In this document: in pieces, positions 16,653 to 24,930 of the stretch
Layout: every line of letters begins with the position of its first letter
Position numbering within the stretch: position 1 is the stretch's first letter
Source: CAWULT01 sp963923455
GTDB lineage: Bacteria > Acidobacteriota > Vicinamibacteria > Vicinamibacterales > UBA2999
DNA length: 62,853 bases
Direction of reading: 5' to 3'
Assembly: GCA_963923455.1 (NCBI GenBank)
Contig: CAWULT010000011.1
Span: forward strand, 1 to 62,853
Notes under the pieces: model-generated
What the model saw: only the letters and a program-made list of their open reading frames with translations
Databases searched by the model: none
Told to the model about the DNA's origin: nothing
Made by a program: the position numbers and the translations under genes

Positions 16653-18437
16653 ATGCAGCCTACCAACGTCGGGTCCCCGGACTACTACCACAAGGTCGTC
16701 GACTGCCAGTGGGCCTGCCCGGCCCACACCAACGTTCCCGAGTACATACGGTTGATCGCGCAAGGCCGCTTCACCGAGGCCTACCTCGTCAACCGCGCCT
16801 CGAACGTCTTTCCGGGCATCCTCGGCCGCACCTGCGACCGGCCGTGCGAGCCGGCGTGCCGCCGCACCCGCGTCGACGGCAAGCCCGTCGCCATCTGCCG
16901 CCTGAAGCGTGTGGCCGCGGACCATCGCGACGAGGTGAAGCACCTGTTGCCGGCCGCGCCGGCGCAGAAGAACGGCAAGAAGGTCGCGCTCGTCGGCGCC
17001 GGTCCCGCGTCGCTCACCGTGGCCAACGACCTGATGCCGCTCGGCTATCAGGTGACGATCTTCGAAAAGCTGTCGCAGCCCGGCGGCCTGATGCGGGTGA
17101 ACATTCCCTCGTTCCGCCTGCCCGCCGAGGTGCTCGACACGGAGATCGGCTACGTCGTCGACATGGGCGTCGACGTCCGCTACAACTCTCCGGTCACGAG
17201 CCTCAAGGCCCTGCTCGACACGGGCGAGTACGACGCCGTGTTCGTCGGCAGCGGCGCGCCGAAGGGCAAGGAACTCGACATCCCCGGCCGCCACGACAGC
17301 GATCAGGTGTTCATCGGCATCGAGTGGCTCGAGTCGATCCACTTCGGCCACGTCGACTCCGTCGGCAAGCGGGTCATCATCATCGGCGTCGGCAACACGG
17401 CGATGGACTGCTGCCGCTCCGCGAAGCGGCTCGGCGCAGCCGAGGTGAAGGTGGTGGCGCGCAAGACGCGGAAGTACTTCAAGGCCTCGCCGTGGGAGCT
17501 CGAGGACGCCGAGGAGGAGCACGTCGAGATCCTCGAGAACCTGCAGCCCGTCCGCTTCATCGTCGAGAACGGCGTCCTGACCGGCATGGAGTTCGAGAAG
17601 TTCTCGTCGGTCGAAGTCGACGGGCGCCTGCAGCAGGAGGTGATCGGCCGTGAGGTCATACCCTGCGACACCGTCGTGCTGGCGATCGGCCAGGACAACG
17701 CCTTTCCGTTCATCGAACGGAACATCGGTCTCGAGTTCGGCAAGTGGGACATGCCGGTCGTCGACAAGACCACGTTCATGTCCACGCGCCCCGGCGTGTT
17801 CTTCGGCGGCGACGCCGCGTTCGGCCCGGCCAACATCATCTGGGCCGTGGAGCAGGGCCACCAGGCTGCCATCTCGATCCACAACTACTGCCAGGGCGTC
17901 CCGGTGACGGAGCGGCCACCGCATGGCATGACCCTGACGAGCACGAAGATGGGCCTGCACGAGTGGGCCTACAGCAACGCCTACGATCCGGCGACGCGCC
18001 AGAAGATGGTGCACGTCGACCTGGCCGAGCGTTTCAGGACGATGCACACCGAGGTGGAGCTCGGCTTTTCGCCCGAGCAGACCGCCGCCGAAGTGCAACG
18101 CTGCCTGAACTGCGACGTCCAGACGCACTTCACCGACGCGCTCTGCATCGAGTGTGACGCGTGCGTCGACATCTGCCCCGTCGACTGCCTGACGATCGCG
18201 CCGAACGGTGACGAGGCGGAGGTGAAGGCGCGGCTCAACGCGCCGGCGCTCGAGCCCGGCCAGGCGCTGTTCGCCTCGGGAAAGCTGAAGCAGACGGGTC
18301 GCATCATGGTGAAGGACGAGAACGTCTGCCTGCACTGTGGCCTCTGCGCGGAGCGCTGCCCGACCTATGCCTGGGACATGCGCAAGTTCGTCGTCCAGAT
18401 TCCGCACGCGGGCGCGCCCGTGACCATCGCCGTCTAA
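16653..18437 (+). CDS. NfnB/GltD-like FAD oxidoreductase fused to a 2x[4Fe-4S] ferredoxin domain
   Basis: The 594-residue product has an N-terminal Fe-S domain with cysteine groups CQWACP and CDRPCEPAC, as in GltD and the NADPH-dependent ferredoxin reductase NfnB. An FAD Rossmann motif (VALVGAGPASLT) sits near residue 113 and an NAD(P) motif (VIIIGVGNTAMD) near 244. The C-terminus holds two CxxCxxCxxxCP clusters near residues 499-512 and 559-572. Its position just before korA and korB suggests it moves electrons between the ferredoxin made by 2-oxoacid oxidation and NAD(P). Whether it bifurcates electrons is unknown. Confidence 0.85.
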   Translation: MQPTNVGSPDYYHKVVDCQWACPAHTNVPEYIRLIAQGRFTEAYLVNRASNVFPGILGRTCDRPCEPACRRTRVDGKPVAICRLKRVAADHRDEVKHLLPAAPAQKNGKKVALVGAGPASLTVANDLMPLGYQVTIFEKLSQPGGLMRVNIPSFRLPAEVLDTEIGYVVDMGVDVRYNSPVTSLKALLDTGEYDAVFVGSGAPKGKELDIPGRHDSDQVFIGIEWLESIHFGHVDSVGKRVIIIGVGNTAMDCCRSAKRLGAAEVKVVARKTRKYFKASPWELEDAEEEHVEILENLQPVRFIVENGVLTGMEFEKFSSVEVDGRLQQEVIGREVIPCDTVVLAIGQDNAFPFIERNIGLEFGKWDMPVVDKTTFMSTRPGVFFGGDAAFGPANIIWAVEQGHQAAISIHNYCQGVPVTERPPHGMTLTSTKMGLHEWAYSNAYDPATRQKMVHVDLAERFRTMHTEVELGFSPEQTAAEVQRCLNCDVQTHFTDALCIECDACVDICPVDCLTIAPNGDEAEVKARLNAPALEPGQALFASGKLKQTGRIMVKDENVCLHCGLCAERCPTYAWDMRKFVVQIPHAGAPVTIAV

Positions 18438-18480
18438 CCGTGTCCGTCGTCGTCACCCCGGGGACGCACCCGGGATCGGT

Positions 18481-18502
18481 GGCGGGTCCACGTCGACCCG
18501 CC
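18481..18502 (+). other. Intercistronic hairpin before korA
   Basis: A perfect 8-bp stem (GGCGGGTC / GACCCGCC) with a 6-base loop lies in the 79-nt gap between the flavoprotein gene and korA, 14 nt before the korA ATG. There is no T-tract; it may be a processing or stabilising element. Confidence 0.45.
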
Positions 18503-18516
18503 GGGGAACGAGCCTG

Positions 18517-20313
18517 ATGAATCGCGTCAACGACTTCGCCTTCAAGATCGCCACTGCCAACGGCACCGGTTCCGCCTCCGCCAACGGCCTGATCATGCAG
18601 GCCATCTTCCGGATGGGTATCCCCGTCACCGGCAAGAACGTCTTCCCATCGAACATCCAGGGGCTGCCGACGTGGTACGAGATCCGCGTCAGCGGCGACG
18701 GCTACGCGGCCCGTACGACCGACTTCGACCTGATGGTGGCGCTGAACGCGGCCACCTACTCGCGCGACGTCGCCGAGGTGCGGTCCGGTGGCTGGCTGCT
18801 GTACGACTCGACGTGGCCGCTCGACGATCGCCTGAAGCGGTCCGACGTCACCTATCTCGGCGTGCCGCTGGCCGAGATGTGCAACGCGGCCTTCACGGGC
18901 GTCCGCGAGCGCATCCTGATGAAGAACATCGCCTACGCCGGGGCGCTGGCGGCCCTGCTCGGGCTCGACACCGACGTGATCCGCGCGCTGCTGAAGGAGA
19001 AGTTCGGCAGGAAGCCGGCGCTGATGGACTCGAACCAGAAGGCCGTCGACCTCGGGTTCGACTACGCGAAGGCGCATTTCCAGTGCCCGCTGCCCATTCA
19101 CCTCGAGCGGATGGACAAGACGAAGGACGCGATCCTGATCGACGGCAACACGGCCGCTGGCCTCGGCTTCCTGTTCGGGGGGGCGACGGTGGGCGCCTGG
19201 TACCCGATTACGCCCTCGACGTCGTTGATGGAGGCGTTTCGCGGGTTCTGCGCCAAGTACCGGAAGGACCCCGACACCGGCAAGAACCGCTTTGCCATCG
19301 TCCAGGCCGAGGACGAACTCGCGGCCGCAGGCATCGCGATCGGGGCCGGATGGGCCGGCGCGCGGGCGTTCACGCCGACGTCTGGCCCCGGCATCTCCCT
19401 GATGAACGAGTTCATCGGCCTTGCGTACTACACGGAGATCCCAGCCGTGTTCGTCGACGTGCAGCGCACTGGGCCGTCTACGGGCATGCCAACGCGGACC
19501 CAGCAGGGCGACCTGATGATGTGCGCCTACGCCTCGCACGGAGACACGCGCCACATCTGCCTGTATCCGGGCGACCCGCGGGAGGCCTTCGAGTTCGCCG
19601 CGAAGTCGCTCGACTTGGCCGAGCGGTTCCAGACGCCGGTATTCCTGCTGACCGACCTCGACATCGGCATGAACGACTGGATGGTGCCGGCGCTCACCTG
19701 GGACGACGCCTACCGGCCCGACCGCGGCAAGGTGTTGTCGGCCGAGGAGCTCGAGCAGGCCAAGTCGTTCGCGCGCTACATGGACGTCGACGGCGACGGC
19801 ATTCCCTACAGGTCCTTGCCCGGCGTGCACCCGAAGGGGGCTTACTTCACCCGCGGGTCCGGGCACAACAAGTTCGCCGGCTACACCGAGGACGACGCCG
19901 AATACCGCGAGGTGCTCGACCGCATTGACCGCAAGATCCAGCGGGCGGCCCGCGCCGTGCCGGCTCCCGTCGTACGCACCACGCCCGGCGCCACGATGGG
20001 CCTCCTGACGGTGGGCGGCTGTCACGGCGCGTGCGTCGAGGCCATCGACCGGCTCGCACGCGACGGCGTGGCCCTCGACTACATGCGCGTGCGCGGATTC
20101 CCCTTCGGTGACGAGGTCGCGCGGTTCATCGACCAGCACGAGGTCGTCTTCGTCGTCGAGCAGAACCGCGATGGGCAGCTGCGGAACCTGCTGATGCTCG
20201 AGACGGGCGTCGGCAGCGCGAAGTTGGAGTCGGTGCGCTACTACGGCGGGTTCCCGCTGAGCGCGAGCCACGTGATCGCGGGTGTCAAGGCGAAGGTGGA
20301 GAAGGCGGCATGA
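18517..20313 (+). CDS. korA: 2-oxoacid:ferredoxin oxidoreductase, gamma-alpha fusion (KorA)
   Basis: The 598-residue product joins a gamma domain (about residues 1-190, NDFAFKIATANGTGSASANGLIMQAI) to the alpha domain (about 205-590: GNTAAGLGFLFGGATVGAWYPITPSTSLMEAF, QAEDELAAAGIAIGAGWAGARAFTPTSGPG). With KorB it oxidatively decarboxylates a 2-oxoacid, probably 2-oxoglutarate, and reduces ferredoxin, an alternative to 2-oxoglutarate dehydrogenase. The substrate assignment rests on the two-subunit layout and is not proven. Its TGA overlaps the korB ATG by 4 nt. Confidence 0.9.
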   Translation: MNRVNDFAFKIATANGTGSASANGLIMQAIFRMGIPVTGKNVFPSNIQGLPTWYEIRVSGDGYAARTTDFDLMVALNAATYSRDVAEVRSGGWLLYDSTWPLDDRLKRSDVTYLGVPLAEMCNAAFTGVRERILMKNIAYAGALAALLGLDTDVIRALLKEKFGRKPALMDSNQKAVDLGFDYAKAHFQCPLPIHLERMDKTKDAILIDGNTAAGLGFLFGGATVGAWYPITPSTSLMEAFRGFCAKYRKDPDTGKNRFAIVQAEDELAAAGIAIGAGWAGARAFTPTSGPGISLMNEFIGLAYYTEIPAVFVDVQRTGPSTGMPTRTQQGDLMMCAYASHGDTRHICLYPGDPREAFEFAAKSLDLAERFQTPVFLLTDLDIGMNDWMVPALTWDDAYRPDRGKVLSAEELEQAKSFARYMDVDGDGIPYRSLPGVHPKGAYFTRGSGHNKFAGYTEDDAEYREVLDRIDRKIQRAARAVPAPVVRTTPGATMGLLTVGGCHGACVEAIDRLARDGVALDYMRVRGFPFGDEVARFIDQHEVVFVVEQNRDGQLRNLLMLETGVGSAKLESVRYYGGFPLSASHVIAGVKAKVEKAA

Positions 20314-21365
20314 CGTTCATCCCGAAGCCCAAGGTGCACCACCCGGCGCTGCAGAAGAACGCGCTGGGGCTGACGCGGCGCGACTACGAGGGCGCCATCA
20401 CGACGCTCTGTGCCGGCTGCGGCCACGACTCGATCACGGCTGCCATCGTGCAGGCGTTCTGGGACCTGTCGATTCCGCCGCACAAGGTGGCCAAGATGTC
20501 GGGCATCGGCTGTTCGTCGAAGACGACGGCCTACTTCCTGCGCGAGGCCCACGGGTTCAACGGCGTCCACGGCCGCATGCCGGCCCTGGCCACGGGTGCC
20601 AACGCCGCCAACGGCGAGGTGATGTACATCGGCATCTCGGGCGACGGCGACTCCCTGTCGATTGGGCTGGGCCAGCTGTCACACGCGATACGGCGGAACG
20701 TCAACCTGCTCTACGTGCTCGAGAACAACGGCGTCTACGGCCTGACCAAGGGGCAGTTTTCGGCGTCGGCCGACAAGGGCTCCACCAGCAAGAAGGGGGA
20801 GACGAACACGATGGAGGCGATCGACGGCGCGCTGCTGGCGCTGACGCTCGGGGCCACCTTCGTTGCGCGCAGCTTCTCCGGTGACAAGGCCCAGCTGGTG
20901 CCGCTGCTGAAGGCCGGCCTGACGCACAAGGGCTTCGCCTTCATCGACGTGATCTCGCCCTGCGTGACCTTCAACGATCACGAGGGATCGACGAAGAGCT
21001 ACGCGTACACGCGCGAGCACACCGTCGAGATCGTCGCGGCCGACTTCGTGCCGCCGGCCAGCGCCATCACGACCGACTATGCGCCTGGGACGGCGCGCAG
21101 CGTGATGATGCACGACGGCAGCTGGGTCACCTTGCGGAAGGTGGCCGAGGACTACGACCCCACGGACCGCGACCGGGCCTATGCGTGTATCCGGGAGTCG
21201 CAGCGTCGCCACGAGGTGGCCACGGGCCTGCTGTACATCGACGCCGGCTCCCAGGACATGCACGAGCAGGCGGGCACCGTCCCGATGCCGCTGACGAACC
21301 TGCCGTTCGAGCAGCTCTGTCCGGGCAACGCCGAGCTTCAGAAGCTGCAGCAGCGCTTCCGGTAG
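20310..21365 (+). CDS. korB: 2-oxoacid:ferredoxin oxidoreductase beta subunit (KorB)
   Basis: TPP-binding subunit, 351 residues. Visible motifs are the cluster/TPP cysteine stretch TLCAGCGHDSIT, SGIGCSSKT, the GDG-containing TPP motif (YIGISGDGDSLSIG) and NNGVYGLTKGQFSA. Only some ligand cysteines of the beta-subunit [4Fe-4S] site are obvious (CAGC, GIGC, ISPC). It is translationally coupled to korA through ATGA and completes the complex fed by the upstream flavoprotein-ferredoxin fusion. Confidence 0.92.
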   Translation: MTFIPKPKVHHPALQKNALGLTRRDYEGAITTLCAGCGHDSITAAIVQAFWDLSIPPHKVAKMSGIGCSSKTTAYFLREAHGFNGVHGRMPALATGANAANGEVMYIGISGDGDSLSIGLGQLSHAIRRNVNLLYVLENNGVYGLTKGQFSASADKGSTSKKGETNTMEAIDGALLALTLGATFVARSFSGDKAQLVPLLKAGLTHKGFAFIDVISPCVTFNDHEGSTKSYAYTREHTVEIVAADFVPPASAITTDYAPGTARSVMMHDGSWVTLRKVAEDYDPTDRDRAYACIRESQRRHEVATGLLYIDAGSQDMHEQAGTVPMPLTNLPFEQLCPGNAELQKLQQRFR

Positions 21366-21418
21366 GGCCTGAGGCGGTCGCCGGGTGACGGGGCCGTGCG
21401 GCCGCTGGCGCCCCGCGC

Positions 21419-22111
21419 CTACTTCGCGTACTTCTCGAGCGCGGCCTTCAGCGCCGCCACGGCCTCCGGCGACTGCGGCGTCGTCGCCTTGCCGTCGAGC
21501 GCGATGTCGCGACTGCGGAAGCGCGACCCGTAGAAGCGGAAGTTCGAGTCCTGGTCCTCCTTGATCGCGGCGCCCATGAGGCTGATGCCGGCGAAGAGTC
21601 CCCGCGAGCGGGAGTAGCTCAGGATCTCGGCTCGCAGCTGGATGTCGGTGGCGGCCGTCGCGTCTCGTCCGACGGGCCCGGCCGTCGCCGACGCCTCGCC
21701 GCCGACCGTGAACTGGTTGCGCAGCAGGTTCTCGAGCCCGCGCTGGTTGTTGACGACGAGCACGATGTCGGCCGCCTGCCCGCCGATCTGCAGGCCGAAG
21801 CTGCCGCCGGTCAGCGTCAGGAACGCGGGCGCCGACCACGTCTTGTGCGCCTTGTCGCGCACGCTGATCACGCCGCGGCCTCGCTGGGCTCCCACCAGGA
21901 AGGCGCCCTTGACCGTGGACGGGAACACCGCGACGGCCACCGCCCGTTCGAGCACGGACGTGGGGATGGCCTTGTCGGGCGCACCCATGATCTCTCCCAG
22001 GACGGTCGCGGCCTCGCGGACCCGATCGGCCTGGTCCGACTGCGCGCGGGCGGGTGCGGCGGCCATCACGAGCGACAGAGAGATCGTGGCGACGAGCGGG
22101 ACTGCACGCAT
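21419..22111 (-). CDS. Exported SYLF-domain (Ysc84-like) protein
   Basis: The 230-residue product has a cleavable signal peptide (ending APARAQ, about residue 24) and a SYLF domain over the rest: SVLERAVAVAVFPSTVKGAFLVGAQRGRGVISVR, FLTLTGGSFGLQIGGQAADIVLVV and SRSRGLFAGISLMGAAI. SYLF domains bind phosphoinositides and other lipids in eukaryotes; in bacteria the exported members have no firm role. An AAGGAGG precedes the ATG. It lies 26 nt after moeA on the same strand. Confidence 0.88.
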   Translation of the reverse strand: MRAVPLVATISLSLVMAAAPARAQSDQADRVREAATVLGEIMGAPDKAIPTSVLERAVAVAVFPSTVKGAFLVGAQRGRGVISVRDKAHKTWSAPAFLTLTGGSFGLQIGGQAADIVLVVNNQRGLENLLRNQFTVGGEASATAGPVGRDATAATDIQLRAEILSYSRSRGLFAGISLMGAAIKEDQDSNFRFYGSRFRSRDIALDGKATTPQSPEAVAALKAALEKYAK

Positions 22112-22137
22112 GGGACCTCCTTGAATGAAGGGCGGAC

Positions 22138-23349
22138 TCAGAAGAACGCGACGTCGACGAGTGCGCCGGCCTCCACGATGTCGGTGCCTGCGTCGATCTC
22201 GATGTAGCCGTCGGCCTGGGACATGCTGGTGATGTCGCCAGACGCCTTGAACGCAGGCATCGCCACGCCGTCGACGATGCGCACCGTGTAGAACTGGTGA
22301 CGGCCCTGCGCCGACACGACCCGCGCACCGAGGGGCATCCGCACGGTGTGCACGGCCAGGTCCGGCAGGTGCGCGAGGCGCCGCAGGACCGGCACGAGCA
22401 GGATGTAGGCGTTCGACAGACACGAGGTCGGGTAGCCAGGCATGCCGAACACCAGCTTGTCGCCGATGCGGCCGAAGGCCGTGGGCTTGCCGGGTTTCAC
22501 GGCGATGCCGTGAAAGAGTACCTCGCCCTTGGCCCGGATCACGTCGAGGATCAGGTCGCGCGTGCCGACGGAGCTGCCGCCCGAGAAGACGAGCAGATCT
22601 TCGCCGAGACACTCGTCGACCGCGCGCGACAGGTCGTCGATGGTGTCCACGGCCGTTCGGAACGTCACCGGCACGCCGCCGTGCTCGCTGACGACCGCCG
22701 ACAGGGTGTAGCTGTTGATGTCGTGGATCTGGCCTGGCGCGAGCGGCTGTCCGGGCGGCACGATCTCGTTACCGGTGGACAGGATCGCCACCCGCGGCCT
22801 CGCGTAGACGTCCACTGCCGCCACACCGAGGGCGGCCAGCGCGCCGACCCGGCTGGCGTTGAGCCGCATCCCGCGCAGCAGCACCTGCTGCCCCCGCGTG
22901 ATGTCCTGTCCCTGGCGGCCGACGTTCTGGCCGGGCGACGCCGCCGCGAACACGTGCACCAGGCCGGGCCCGGCCGGCGCCGTCTCCTCGACCATCACCA
23001 CGGCGTCGGCGCCCGGGGGCATCGGGGCGCCCGTGGCGATCTCGGCGCACTCGTCCGCGCCCACCGTTCGCGTGGGCACCTGGCCGGTGTAGATCTGCTC
23101 CACGCAGCGCAGCGTGCGCGGGACGGTAATGGAAGCACCACTGGTGTCGGCGGCCCGCACGGCGTAGCCGTCCATGGCGCCCCGCGCGAACGGGGGCACG
23201 TCGTGCGTCGCTTCGATCGTCTGGGCCAGCACGCGGCCGTGTGCCTCGGCGAGCGGCACGCGCTCGATGCGCCCCAGCGGCGCGATCGCCCCGTCGATGA
23301 TCGTGAAGGCGTCGGCGAGCGGAATGGTCGACTGGAACGGTCGCATCAT
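22138..23349 (-). CDS. moeA: Molybdopterin molybdenumtransferase MoeA
   Basis: Inserts molybdate into adenylylated molybdopterin. The 403-residue product has the family layout: LAEAHGRVLAQTIEATHDVPPFARGAMDGYAVRAADT, EIATGAPMPPGADAVVMVE, the central GDxx-like nucleotide part (LSTGNEIVPPG, FSGGSSVGTRD, VKPGKPTAFG) and the C-terminal domain IV. Its ATG overlaps the moaB stop by 4 nt (ATGA), so the pair is one Moco unit. Confidence 0.94.
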   Translation of the reverse strand: MMRPFQSTIPLADAFTIIDGAIAPLGRIERVPLAEAHGRVLAQTIEATHDVPPFARGAMDGYAVRAADTSGASITVPRTLRCVEQIYTGQVPTRTVGADECAEIATGAPMPPGADAVVMVEETAPAGPGLVHVFAAASPGQNVGRQGQDITRGQQVLLRGMRLNASRVGALAALGVAAVDVYARPRVAILSTGNEIVPPGQPLAPGQIHDINSYTLSAVVSEHGGVPVTFRTAVDTIDDLSRAVDECLGEDLLVFSGGSSVGTRDLILDVIRAKGEVLFHGIAVKPGKPTAFGRIGDKLVFGMPGYPTSCLSNAYILLVPVLRRLAHLPDLAVHTVRMPLGARVVSAQGRHQFYTVRIVDGVAMPAFKASGDITSMSQADGYIEIDAGTDIVEAGALVDVAFF

Positions 23350-23849
23350 TTCGACAACTGCTGGACGACGTGGGCCAGCTCCGGCACGATGAGCCGCGTC
23401 ATCGCGAGCCGGACGGCGTGCTCCGATCCCGGCAGCGCGAAGACCACGCGGTCTTCGACTGTTCCGGCCGTCGCGCGGCTCAGCATGGCCGCCGGGCCAA
23501 TCTCGGTGAAGCTCAACGACCGGAAGATCTCGCCGAAGCCGTCGAGCCGCTTCTGCAGCAGGCGATCGATCGCCTCGAACGTGCCGTCGCGGCGCGAGAC
23601 GCCGGTGCCGCCCGTGGTGATGACGGCGCGGGTGCCGGCGTCGCCGAGCCAACGCTGGACGGTGACCGTCACCAGTTCCGGCTCGTCTGGGACGATCGTG
23701 TGTCCCGTCACCCTGTGCCCGGCTCCCTCCAGCAGATCGCGGATGGCCCGGCCGCTCGTGTCCGTGTCGGGCGTCCGGGTGTCGCTGACGGTCAGGACGA
23801 AGCAGCCCACCGACGCTGGTCCCTTCGCCTTGTGCTCCTGGTGGCTCAC
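23346..23849 (-). CDS. moaB: Molybdopterin adenylyltransferase-like protein MoaB/MogA
   Basis: The 167-residue protein of the MoaB/Mog fold adenylylates molybdopterin before MoeA acts. Motifs are FVLTVSDTRTPDTDTSG, the MPT-binding ITTGGTGVSRRDGT, and FALPGSEHAVRLAM. It starts at a GTG that has a TATAAT box only 6 nt upstream (minus strand, 23861-23856), so its message should be leaderless. That box overlaps the end of the SRPBCC gene. Confidence 0.92.
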   Translation of the reverse strand: MSHQEHKAKGPASVGCFVLTVSDTRTPDTDTSGRAIRDLLEGAGHRVTGHTIVPDEPELVTVTVQRWLGDAGTRAVITTGGTGVSRRDGTFEAIDRLLQKRLDGFGEIFRSLSFTEIGPAAMLSRATAGTVEDRVVFALPGSEHAVRLAMTRLIVPELAHVVQQLSK

Positions 23850-23855
23850 TCCGCG

Positions 23856-23861
23856 ATTATA
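23856..23861 (-). promoter_or_regulatory. TATAAT box 6 nt before the moaB GTG (leaderless type)
   Basis: A consensus TATAAT on the minus strand followed by six bases and the GTG start. The hexamer covers the last codons of the SRPBCC gene, so moaB-moeA can be transcribed independently of it. Confidence 0.6.
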
Positions 23862-24375
23862 GGCGGCTCCTGACGATCGACACGGGCCCCCGGCGCCCCT
23901 GCCCGGAGACGCCAAGGGCCTCATCCATCGCCGCGTGCCGGTACTCGAAGATCCGCGTCGTGTCGGGCCCGACGAGCAGGCCCTCGATGAGCCGCGTGGC
24001 GACGTCCGGGCCACGCAGCCGGTAGCGAACGGCATCGCGCACCATCGTGCCCCCGTCCTGCAGTTCGAACGTGTGGGTGTGCACCCATTCGGCGTACGGA
24101 CCCCGCCGCTGGGCGTCGACGAAGCGCACGGGCGGTTCCCAGGCCGCGATCTCCGTCCGCCAGCGGATCGGCACGCCGTGCAGCCGGAGGCGGTAGTCGA
24201 TCAGCGTGCCCCGCGCCATCGGGATCGGCGCCGGGGTCAGCACCCTGAACCGGAGGAACGGGGGCGTTATTCGCTCGAGGTTGAAGGCGTCCGCGAAGAA
24301 CGCGAACACCTCGTCCTGGCGGCGAGGCAGCCACTGCCAGGTCGTCAACTCGTAGACGTCCCTCGGTTTCAGCAA
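23857..24375 (-). CDS. SRPBCC (START-like) family protein
   Basis: The 172-residue product has the bacterial SRPBCC pattern: WLPRRQDEVFAFFADAFNLERITPPFLRFRVLTP, GTLIDYRLRLHGVPIRWRTEI, FVDAQRRGPYAEWVHTHTFE. Such helix-grip proteins bind hydrophobic ligands or act as cyclases; no substrate can be assigned. The only usable start is a TTG overlapping the upstream gene by 7 nt, which implies translational coupling to it. Confidence 0.82.
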   Translation of the reverse strand: MLKPRDVYELTTWQWLPRRQDEVFAFFADAFNLERITPPFLRFRVLTPAPIPMARGTLIDYRLRLHGVPIRWRTEIAAWEPPVRFVDAQRRGPYAEWVHTHTFELQDGGTMVRDAVRYRLRGPDVATRLIEGLLVGPDTTRIFEYRHAAMDEALGVSGQGRRGPVSIVRSRL

Positions 24376-24554
24376 TCGAGGCAGCGGACCTCGGAGAAGA
24401 TCTCGTCGGCCTTGTCAGGGTTCTCGCGGGCGTAGTTGATCAGGCAGCGCAGGGCCTTGCCCTGGTCCTCGAGGTTGTACTTCCGGACGGTGTCCTCGAG
24501 GAACTGGATCATCCCCGGCTTCAACGGGACTTCTCGGCGCTGCATCTCGCTCAT
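24369..24554 (-). CDS. Small conserved protein, ribbon-helix-helix-like
   Basis: The 61-residue charged protein (REVPLKPGMIQFLEDTV, GKALRCLINYARENPDKADEIF, ending RCLDC) looks like a short strand followed by two helices, in keeping with a ribbon-helix-helix fold. The final Cys-Leu-Asp-Cys is distinctive. I know of similar small proteins in several phyla but no function. A TACGAT box 7 nt before the ATG makes it another candidate leaderless gene, and it is coupled to the SRPBCC gene downstream. Confidence 0.72.
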   Translation of the reverse strand: MSEMQRREVPLKPGMIQFLEDTVRKYNLEDQGKALRCLINYARENPDKADEIFSEVRCLDC

Positions 24555-24561
24555 GGCTGGG

Positions 24562-24567
24562 ATCGTA
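24562..24567 (-). promoter_or_regulatory. TACGAT box 7 nt before a start codon (leaderless type)
   Basis: On the minus strand TACGAT is followed by CCCAGCC and the ATG at 24554. Spacing places the transcript start at the start codon. Confidence 0.5.
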
Positions 24568-24670
24568 GCGTGCGGAGGGCCTGGCGGTCGACCCCTGGAA
24601 GCCTGTGGTATAGTCGTGTTTTGGATACGCTGCGCCGATGGTGGCAGGGTGTCCCCACAATCCAGCCCCC

Positions 24671-24747
24671 GCGCCCTTAGCTCAGTTGGATAGAGCGTCT
24701 GGCTACGAACCAGGAGGTCGCACGTTCGAGTCGTGCAGGGCGCACCA
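24671..24747 (+). tRNA. tRNA-Arg(ACG), CCA encoded
   Basis: Full cloverleaf: acceptor stem GCGCCCT/AGGGCGC, D-arm with AGCTCAGTTGGATAGAGC, anticodon stem CTGG/CCAG around CTACGAA (anticodon ACG), T-arm GTTCGAGTC, discriminator A and encoded CCA. It is the only complete tRNA in the window and the left reference for two partial downstream copies of its 3' half. Confidence 0.97.
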
Positions 24748-24841
24748 ATCCTCTCAAGCAGTTACAGCGTTCGCCCTCGCCTGGCACCCCCTTGTCGTGT
24801 GACCACGACGAGTAGGTCCGTCGCAAGGTGAGCCAGGTGGC
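24703..24841 (+). repeat. 139-bp direct repeat, copy 1 (tRNA-Arg 3' half plus flank)
   Basis: From the anticodon loop of tRNA-Arg through its 3' end and 94 bp beyond, this stretch recurs at 27092-27230. The first 121 bp are identical; the last 18 differ at two positions. It includes a small hairpin, CTTGTCGTG/CACGACGAG (24791-24812). Beginning at the anticodon loop is typical of tyrosine-integrase attachment sites in tRNA genes. Confidence 0.9.
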
Positions 24842-24930
24842 CTTGCTGTCGGACACGGCACTGACGCTGGTGCGGGAACGGAAGCCCCTCGCCGTGCCGT
24901 CGTAGATCGCCTCCCGGACCGAAAGCCGCG

